This document shows, in pieces, positions 59,949 to 64,000 of a stretch of DNA of 64,000 bases. Location of the stretch: the NCBI RefSeq assembly GCF_018129405.1, contig NZ_JAFCLP010000009.1, forward strand, positions 62,001 to 126,000, written 5' to 3'. Within the stretch, counting starts at the first letter, position 1. Each line of letters begins with the position of its first letter. Source of the DNA: Bradyrhizobium iriomotense (GTDB taxonomy: Bacteria > Pseudomonadota > Alphaproteobacteria > Rhizobiales > Xanthobacteraceae). The notes under the pieces are model-generated. The model worked only from the letters and a program-made list of their open reading frames with translations. It did no database searches and had not been told where the DNA came from. Position numbers and translations under genes: made by a program.

Positions 59949-60024
59949 TGGAGACCCGGCCTGGATTTGAACCAGGATGAAGAGCGTTGCACCGCCCTCG
60001 CGTAGACGCTTCCGCCACCGGGCC
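59949..60024 (-). tRNA. tRNA-Cys-like element with irregular anticodon arm
   Basis: On the minus strand a cloverleaf can be drawn: acceptor GGCCCGG / CCGGGTC (one G-U), short D-stem GCG/CGC, anticodon arm AGGGC-GGTGCAAC-GCTCT, T-arm CCTGG-TTCAAAT-CCAGG, U73 and an encoded CCA. U73 and GCA in the loop are tRNA-Cys features. The anticodon loop has eight bases instead of seven, and the D-loop lacks the GG pair, so it is either a tRNA pseudogene or a non-standard tRNA. It is followed by a palindromic cluster. Confidence 0.55.
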
Positions 60025-60078
60025 GGCGCGGACATTACCGATTGCACTGCGACAAGCTACAACGGCTAATTGTTATGC

Positions 60079-60780
60079 TTAACGAACCAGTGGCGGCCGT
60101 GCGATGAAGGTCATGCGCCAGCGATTGTGGCCGATATTGGTGTGGGCGCGCTGGACGGCGAAGCCGGCCGCCTTCAGCTTCGCAATGATCTCGTCCTCGC
60201 TGTAGCGCTGCAGTCCGATCTTCGAGCGCAGCTGACGGTAATCCGACAGCGCGGTGCTGATCAGGCCGATCAGCGCATCCTTCAGGAAGCCGTGACGCAG
60301 GCCGAAACCGAGCAGCGCCATCACGTCCCTGAACATGCCGACATGGGGCTGAAGGATGTCGCCAAGCACCAGCTTGCCGGACGGAGTCAGCAATCGCCGG
60401 ATGTTGAGCAGCGCGGCATCGAGCTCCTCGCCCGTCATGTATTGCGCGACCGAGTTCATCACCACGAGGTCGATGGATTGGTCCTGCATCTTGCGGACGT
60501 CGTCGAGCGAGCGGACGCGGATCTTGGTGTTGGGGGCAAACCGCGCGATCAGCCGGCCGCGCACGCCCGGCGCCGGTTCGGCCAGGATCAGCTTGCCGCA
60601 GGCGGCCGCCACCTGATTCGCCGACAGCGCCTCGCCGCAGGCGTAGTCGAGCACGGTCGCCTCGGGCGAGGTGATGTAGCCGATGATGTCCCGCGCAATG
60701 ATCTGGAAGTGCAAGTCGCGATGCAGCTTGCTGACATAGATCGTGTGCGTCGAGTCGTAATAATCGATCCAATCGTCCAT
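60079..60780 (-). CDS. Class I SAM-dependent methyltransferase
   Basis: The 233-residue protein shows the SAM-binding motif I (VLDYACGEALSANQVAAACG), motif II acidic end (ILAEPAPG), motif IV (IDLVVMNSVAQYMTGEELDAALLNIRRLLTPSGKLVLGDIL) and a C-terminal part with YSEDEIIAKLKAAGFAVQRA. The Gly-rich loop is ACGEAL rather than GxGxG. The start region DDWIDYYDSTHTIYVSKLHRDLHF is that of methyltransferases acting on small molecules. The substrate is unknown. It is divergent from dps. Confidence 0.88.
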   Translation of the reverse strand: MDDWIDYYDSTHTIYVSKLHRDLHFQIIARDIIGYITSPEATVLDYACGEALSANQVAAACGKLILAEPAPGVRGRLIARFAPNTKIRVRSLDDVRKMQDQSIDLVVMNSVAQYMTGEELDAALLNIRRLLTPSGKLVLGDILQPHVGMFRDVMALLGFGLRHGFLKDALIGLISTALSDYRQLRSKIGLQRYSEDEIIAKLKAAGFAVQRAHTNIGHNRWRMTFIARPPLVR

Positions 60781-60794
60781 GGTATCCCGCCCGG

Positions 60795-60833
60795 CGGTTC
60801 CTATCTAGGAACCGTCACTGCCCGCCTTGCGTT
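60795..60833 (+). promoter_or_regulatory. EcfG-type promoter of dps embedded in a palindrome
   Basis: GGAAC (60808-60812) and CGTT (60830-60833) have a 17-base spacer, matching the EcfG general-stress consensus, with the start codon 53 bases downstream. The -35 element is also the right arm of a perfect 20-base palindrome, CGGTTCCTA-TC-TAGGAACCG (60795-60814), so a repressor or activator may overlap it. Confidence 0.7.
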
Positions 60834-60885
60834 AGGGGTGCGACGGCGCGCCGTCAATGTCCGCGTCCTAACAGGAAGGTTTCCC

Positions 60886-61410
60886 GTGAGCAAAACCAAC
60901 AACAAGGTCTCGCCCGAACTCGACACCCCCACCGACCTGTCGCCCGATGGGGTCAAGAAGGTCTCAGAGTCACTTAACGTGCTTCTGGCCGACGCGTTCG
61001 CACTGTACCTGAAGACCAAGAATTTCCACTGGCATATCAGCGGCCGGCACTTCCGCGACTACCACCTGCTGCTCGACGAACAGTCGGACCAGATCTTCGC
61101 CACCACCGACCAGCTCGCCGAGCGCGTCCGCAAGATCGGCGGCACCACGCTGAAGTCGATCGGCCAGGTCGCAAAGCTCCAGACCATCAAGGACAACAAC
61201 GAGGACTACGTCCCGCCGCGCGAGATGCTGCGCGAGCTGATGCAGGACAACAAGCACGTCGCAGCTGCGATGCGCAAGGCGCACGACGTCTGCGACGAGG
61301 CCGGCGACGTCGCCAGCGCCAGCATCCTCGAGGTCTTCATCGACGAGACCGAGCGCCGCACCTGGTTCCTGTTCGAGGCGACCCGGCAGGAAGGTGCGAA
61401 CGCGGCGTAG
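60886..61410 (+). CDS. dps: Dps-family DNA-protection / ferritin-like protein
   Basis: The 174-residue four-helix protein oxidises and stores iron at inter-subunit sites and protects DNA. The ferroxidase ligands are in NFHWHISGRHFRDYHLLLDEQSDQIFATTDQLAERVRKIGG (two His, Asp and Glu). The N-terminal tail has Lys residues for DNA contact (MSKTNNKVSPELDTP). AAGG lies about six bases before the GTG start. It probably belongs to the EcfG general-stress regulon, given the promoter motif at 60795-60833. Confidence 0.95.
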   Translation: MSKTNNKVSPELDTPTDLSPDGVKKVSESLNVLLADAFALYLKTKNFHWHISGRHFRDYHLLLDEQSDQIFATTDQLAERVRKIGGTTLKSIGQVAKLQTIKDNNEDYVPPREMLRELMQDNKHVAAAMRKAHDVCDEAGDVASASILEVFIDETERRTWFLFEATRQEGANAA

Positions 61411-61435
61411 GGCCGAGCTGCGTGTTTCAACAGTG

Positions 61436-61556
61436 TCGTCCCGGCGCAGGCCGGGACCCATAACCACAAAAGCCAGTTTGGCGAAGACAAGTCATGACCA
61501 TCTCGCGCCATAACCCCGTCTGAGGAGTATGGGTCCCGGCCTTCGCCGGGACGACG
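61436..61556. repeat. GTCGTCCCGGCGCAGGCCGGGACC inverted repeat
   Basis: GTCGTCCCGGCGCAGGCCGG with CCATAACCACAAA on the left and TATGGGTCCCGGCCTTCGCC with GGGACGAC on the right. Related to 7431-7557 and 23869-24023. It lies between dps and the cupin gene, which converge. Confidence 0.85.
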
Positions 61557-61580
61557 GTGGAGTTTGTTGAATGAGCGCAG

Positions 61581-62105
61581 CTAACTCCCCCACAACCTCA
61601 TCAACGCCCCATCCTTCCCCGTCACGGGATCGGCGGGCGGTAGCGCGACCTCTGGAATCGTCTTCAGCGCCTTCGCATGGTTCTCCGGCGTTGCCCGCGT
61701 GATCTCCATCTTCGCGCCGGGCGGATAGGCGCCGATGATGCAGAAATCATCGCTCGCCTTGATGCACTGATGCCCGGTGCCGGCCGGCAGGATCGCGACA
61801 TCACCGGCCTTGATCTCCAGCTCCTGGCCATGATCGCCGCCGAAACGGACGCGGGCACTGCCGCGCGCAACGCCAAGCACCTCATGCACCGTGGCGTGAT
61901 AGTGCAGATAGTCGTAGACGCCGTTGCGCCACGTCCCGCCCCAGCCGTTCTGTTCGAACAGGTTTTCGATGGTCTCTTCCGGCTGCTTCGGATCGAGCTT
62001 CACCGCGCCCTGGTAGACCAGGAACGAAAGGACGTTGTTCGGCACGAGCCCGTCATCCTCGAAAACGATGGCGAGCGGCTCGGCCTTGTCGCGAACTACG
62101 GACAT
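61581..62105 (-). CDS. Cupin-domain protein
   Basis: The 174-residue protein has the two cupin motifs: YLHYHATVHEVLGVARGSARVRFGG (His-x-His and Glu for metal) and GDVAILPAGTGHQCIKAS (second His). The N-terminal part FEDDGLVPNNVLSFLVYQGAV is typical of single-domain cupins with a plant-type jelly roll. It may be a metal-dependent dioxygenase or isomerase of unknown substrate. GGAG lies about seven bases before the ATG. An FNR/FixK-type box lies 81 bases upstream, shared with the divergent gene. Confidence 0.88.
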   Translation of the reverse strand: MSVVRDKAEPLAIVFEDDGLVPNNVLSFLVYQGAVKLDPKQPEETIENLFEQNGWGGTWRNGVYDYLHYHATVHEVLGVARGSARVRFGGDHGQELEIKAGDVAILPAGTGHQCIKASDDFCIIGAYPPGAKMEITRATPENHAKALKTIPEVALPPADPVTGKDGALMRLWGS

Positions 62106-62185
62106 GGCGGGGCTCCGAGTAGCGATAGATCAGGAATCAAGACCGCGCAGGTCGCTTGGTTCCTGACGCCAGTCCATACCCCGGC

Positions 62186-62199
62186 TTGACGGAGATCAA
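62186..62199. promoter_or_regulatory. FNR/FixK-type box TTGA-N6-TCAA
   Basis: TTGACGGAGATCAA has both perfect half sites of the TTGA-N6-TCAA consensus recognised by Crp/Fnr-family FixK proteins. Its centre is 60 bases before the start codon of the gene at 62253, so a site at -41.5 would place transcription start near 62234. Confidence 0.6.
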
Positions 62200-62252
62200 G
62201 GCGCAGGCGGCCATTGGCGGGCACGCAAGTCAAAGCGAAGAGAGGGAACGCC

Positions 62253-62468
62253 ATGTACGCATCCGAGGTTGCGCAGCGTCATTTCTCGGCGGCCGTCGAT
62301 GAGGCGGAGACGGCCGGCCTCGGGCACGAAGTCGTTTGCCGCGCCTTGCTCAGTCTCGTGATTTCGAAATATCTGGAGACGAGGTCCGTCGCCGACATCC
62401 AGGCGGAGCTGCGCTTCGTCGCCGAGAACTGCGATCCCGACACGGACTTCATGTTCATGCGTCCGTGA
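62253..62468 (+). CDS. Small conserved protein, probably FixK-controlled (71 aa)
   Basis: MYASEVAQRHFSAAVDEAETAGLGHEVVCRALLSLVISKYLETR is followed by SVADIQAELRFVAENCDPDTDFMFMRP. It is a soluble, all-helical small protein with one Cys in the first helix pair and one in the tail. AGAGGGA precedes the ATG. Its promoter carries a TTGA-N6-TCAA box, so induction under low oxygen is likely. No known function. Confidence 0.7.
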   Translation: MYASEVAQRHFSAAVDEAETAGLGHEVVCRALLSLVISKYLETRSVADIQAELRFVAENCDPDTDFMFMRP

Positions 62469-62504
62469 CGGAGCCGGCGGGGTCATCCGCCGGCGTTTTT
62501 GGCC

Positions 62505-63695
62505 TTACGCGCTCTTCTTCTGCCGCATCAGATCGGCGAAGCGCTGGAACAGATAATGCGAGTCGCGCGGGCCGGGCGAAGCCTCGGGGTGGTACTGCAC
62601 CGAGAACACCGGCTTGCCGTCGAGCTGGATGCCGCAATTGGAGCCGTCGAACAGCGAGATGTGGGTCTGCGTCGCGCCCTTCGGCAACGTCTTCTCGTCC
62701 ACGGCGAAACCGTGATTCATCGAGGTGATCTCGACCTTGCCTGTGGTCTCGTCCTTCACCGGGTGATTGGCGCCGTGATGGCCCTGATGCATCTTCTTGG
62801 TCTTGGCGCCGACGGCGAGGCCGAGCATCTGGTGGCCGAGGCAAATCCCGAAGGTCGGCGTGCCCGACTTGATGACGTCCTGGATGACAGGCACCGCGTA
62901 CTTGCCGGTCGCGGCCGGATCACCCGGACCGTTGGACAGGAACACACCATCCGGCTTCATCGCCAGGATGTCTTCGGACGAGGTCGTCGCCGGCACCACC
63001 GTCACCTTGCAGCCGACGCCGGCGAGCAGGCGCAAAATGTTGCGCTTGATGCCGTAGTCGATGGCGACGACGTTGAACTCAGGCTTGTCCTGACGGCCAA
63101 AACCCTTGTCCCACAGCCACGGCGTCTCGTCCCAGGTGAAGCGCTGGCCGCTCGTGACCATCGGCACGAGGTCCATGCCCTCGAGGCCGGGCCATTCACG
63201 CGCTTCTTCCTTGAGACCGTGCAGGTCGAACTCGCCGGTCCTGGAATGCGCGATCACGGCATTGGGCATGCCCTTGCTGCGGATCAGCGCGGTCAGGGCG
63301 CGGGTGTCGATGCCGGAGAGGCCAATGATGCCGCGTGCCTTCAACCATTGGTCGAGGTGCTTGGTGGCGCGGTAGTTCGAGGGATCGGTAATCGCGGTGC
63401 GCAGGATCACGCCGCGCGCGCCCGGCGTCGCGGCCATGTTCACCGTTTCGATGTCTTCCTCGTTGGTACCGACATTGCCGATATGCGGGAAGGTGAAGGT
63501 GATGAGCTGGCCGGCATAGGAGGGATCGGTCAGAATCTCCTCATAGCCGGTCATCGCGGTGTTGAAGCATACTTCGCCGACGGCATGGCCTTCGGCACCG
63601 AGACCGAAGCCTTCGAGCACCGTGCCATCGGCAAGCACGAGGAGCGCGGTCGGTTTGTGGTCCGGCCAAGCGGGATCGTTGTCATGTTGTGTCAT
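62505..63695 (-). CDS. carA: Carbamoyl-phosphate synthase small subunit
   Basis: CarA hydrolyses glutamine and channels ammonia to CarB. The 396-residue protein has the N-terminal domain (GLGAEGHAVGEVCFNTAMTGYEEILTDPSYAGQLITFTFPHIGNVG) and a class I amidotransferase domain with the nucleophile Cys285 in FGICLGHQM and the partner His-x-Glu in FSVQYHPEASPGP. It is about 5 kb from carB on the same strand and divergent from a YqeY-type gene. Confidence 0.97.
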   Translation of the reverse strand: MTQHDNDPAWPDHKPTALLVLADGTVLEGFGLGAEGHAVGEVCFNTAMTGYEEILTDPSYAGQLITFTFPHIGNVGTNEEDIETVNMAATPGARGVILRTAITDPSNYRATKHLDQWLKARGIIGLSGIDTRALTALIRSKGMPNAVIAHSRTGEFDLHGLKEEAREWPGLEGMDLVPMVTSGQRFTWDETPWLWDKGFGRQDKPEFNVVAIDYGIKRNILRLLAGVGCKVTVVPATTSSEDILAMKPDGVFLSNGPGDPAATGKYAVPVIQDVIKSGTPTFGICLGHQMLGLAVGAKTKKMHQGHHGANHPVKDETTGKVEITSMNHGFAVDEKTLPKGATQTHISLFDGSNCGIQLDGKPVFSVQYHPEASPGPRDSHYLFQRFADLMRQKKSA

Positions 63696-63923
63696 GAGCC
63701 CGCTTCATAAGCCCCCCGCAAGCGCCCGTCAAAGCGGGAGGGGGCCGATTCACATGCGTTTTTGCATATTTGACGGGCGGCTACAGGCACTTGGGCCGGA
63801 ACTGGCAATTTTGAGCCATTTCGGCGGCCGATGGGGAAACAATGCACCGGCAAACCGGTCCAGTCTGGCCTCTGGCCCGCGAACGGCTTAGATCAGGCGC
63901 GACAGATTGAGAGGACCCCGGCC

Positions 63924-64000
63924 ATGCTGCGCGACGACATCAACAATGCGGTCAAGGAGGCCATGAAGGCCAAGGACGAGCGCAAGCTGTCCACGCTGCG
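63924..64000 (+). CDS. Start of a GatB/YqeY-domain protein (partial)
   Basis: The visible 25 codons, MLRDDINNAVKEAMKAKDER and KLSTL, are the typical N-terminus of YqeY-type proteins, related to the C-terminal tRNA-binding domain of GatB. GAGGACC precedes the ATG. The gene runs off the right edge. Divergence from carA is the usual order in Bradyrhizobium. Confidence 0.85.
   Translation, partial: MLRDDINNAVKEAMKAKDERKLSTL

Overview
The window is chromosomal DNA of an alphaproteobacterium, most likely Bradyrhizobium or a very close relative. The reasons are the high GC content, the gene families (two Bradyrhizobium-style beta-barrel outer membrane proteins, a phasin, a PdhS-family kinase, a SulP transporter preceded by a small XRE regulator, a UvrB with a long N-terminal extension), a tRNA-His of the alphaproteobacterial type with A73, and about twenty dispersed palindromic repeats of the kinds that fill Bradyrhizobium intergenic DNA. 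The species call is inference; no rRNA or other phylogenetic marker is present.

Layout. 1-16 kb: end of a membrane protein, uvrB, two small conserved proteins, a LysR regulator divergent from a TauE/SafE permease, two GSTs, a DUF1800/DUF1501 pair whose DUF1800 gene is frameshifted by a 19-bp tandem duplication, an IsdG-type haem monooxygenase, an aldo/keto reductase, a GNAT, a membrane PAS protein and two small membrane proteins. 15.6-27 kb: aspartate aminotransferase, a DUF992 protein, an EF-G paralogue lacking the catalytic His, XRE + SulP, aroE, a periplasmic protein, an FMN-dependent alpha-hydroxy-acid dehydrogenase and glmM. 27-40 kb: a fosmidomycin-resistance-like gene remnant, two outer membrane proteins, GST + GNAT, serC-serA preceded by a candidate serC leader RNA, a thiolase, a large PAS histidine kinase and a phasin.

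40.4-46.4 kb is the accessory part. It begins at tRNA-His with a chimeric integrase/restriction-enzyme remnant and contains three decayed fragments of the AEC permease gene that survives intact at 45.4-46.4 kb. Between the fragments lie a SnoaL-like gene, tenA, several small genes and a Tat-type metallo-hydrolase. 46.8-53.5 kb carries a small secreted protein, an orphan ParA, two small membrane proteins, a DapA-family aldolase with hairpins in its leader, a trxB-lysR pair divergent from an Lrp regulator, and an IS110 fragment. 53.7-64 kb holds greA, carB, an MFS exporter and its divergent ArsR-like regulator with two identical operator palindromes, a tRNA-Cys-like element, a methyltransferase, dps behind a general-stress promoter motif, a cupin, a small gene behind an FNR/FixK-type box, carA and the start of a YqeY-type gene.

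Most genes are ordinary chromosomal housekeeping. The metabolic logic is amino-acid and nucleotide supply (aatA, aroE, serC-serA, carA/carB, a dapA-like gene), envelope synthesis (glmM, OMPs), repair and transcription fidelity (uvrB, greA) and stress or microaerobic response (dps, FixK-box gene, trxB). The points most worth a second look are the kinase with a degenerate G2 box, the EF-G paralogue with altered switch regions, the tRNA-like element, the tRNA-His scar with repeated AEC fragments, and the regulatory palindromes. I did not find a complete multi-gene system that I would call previously undescribed.
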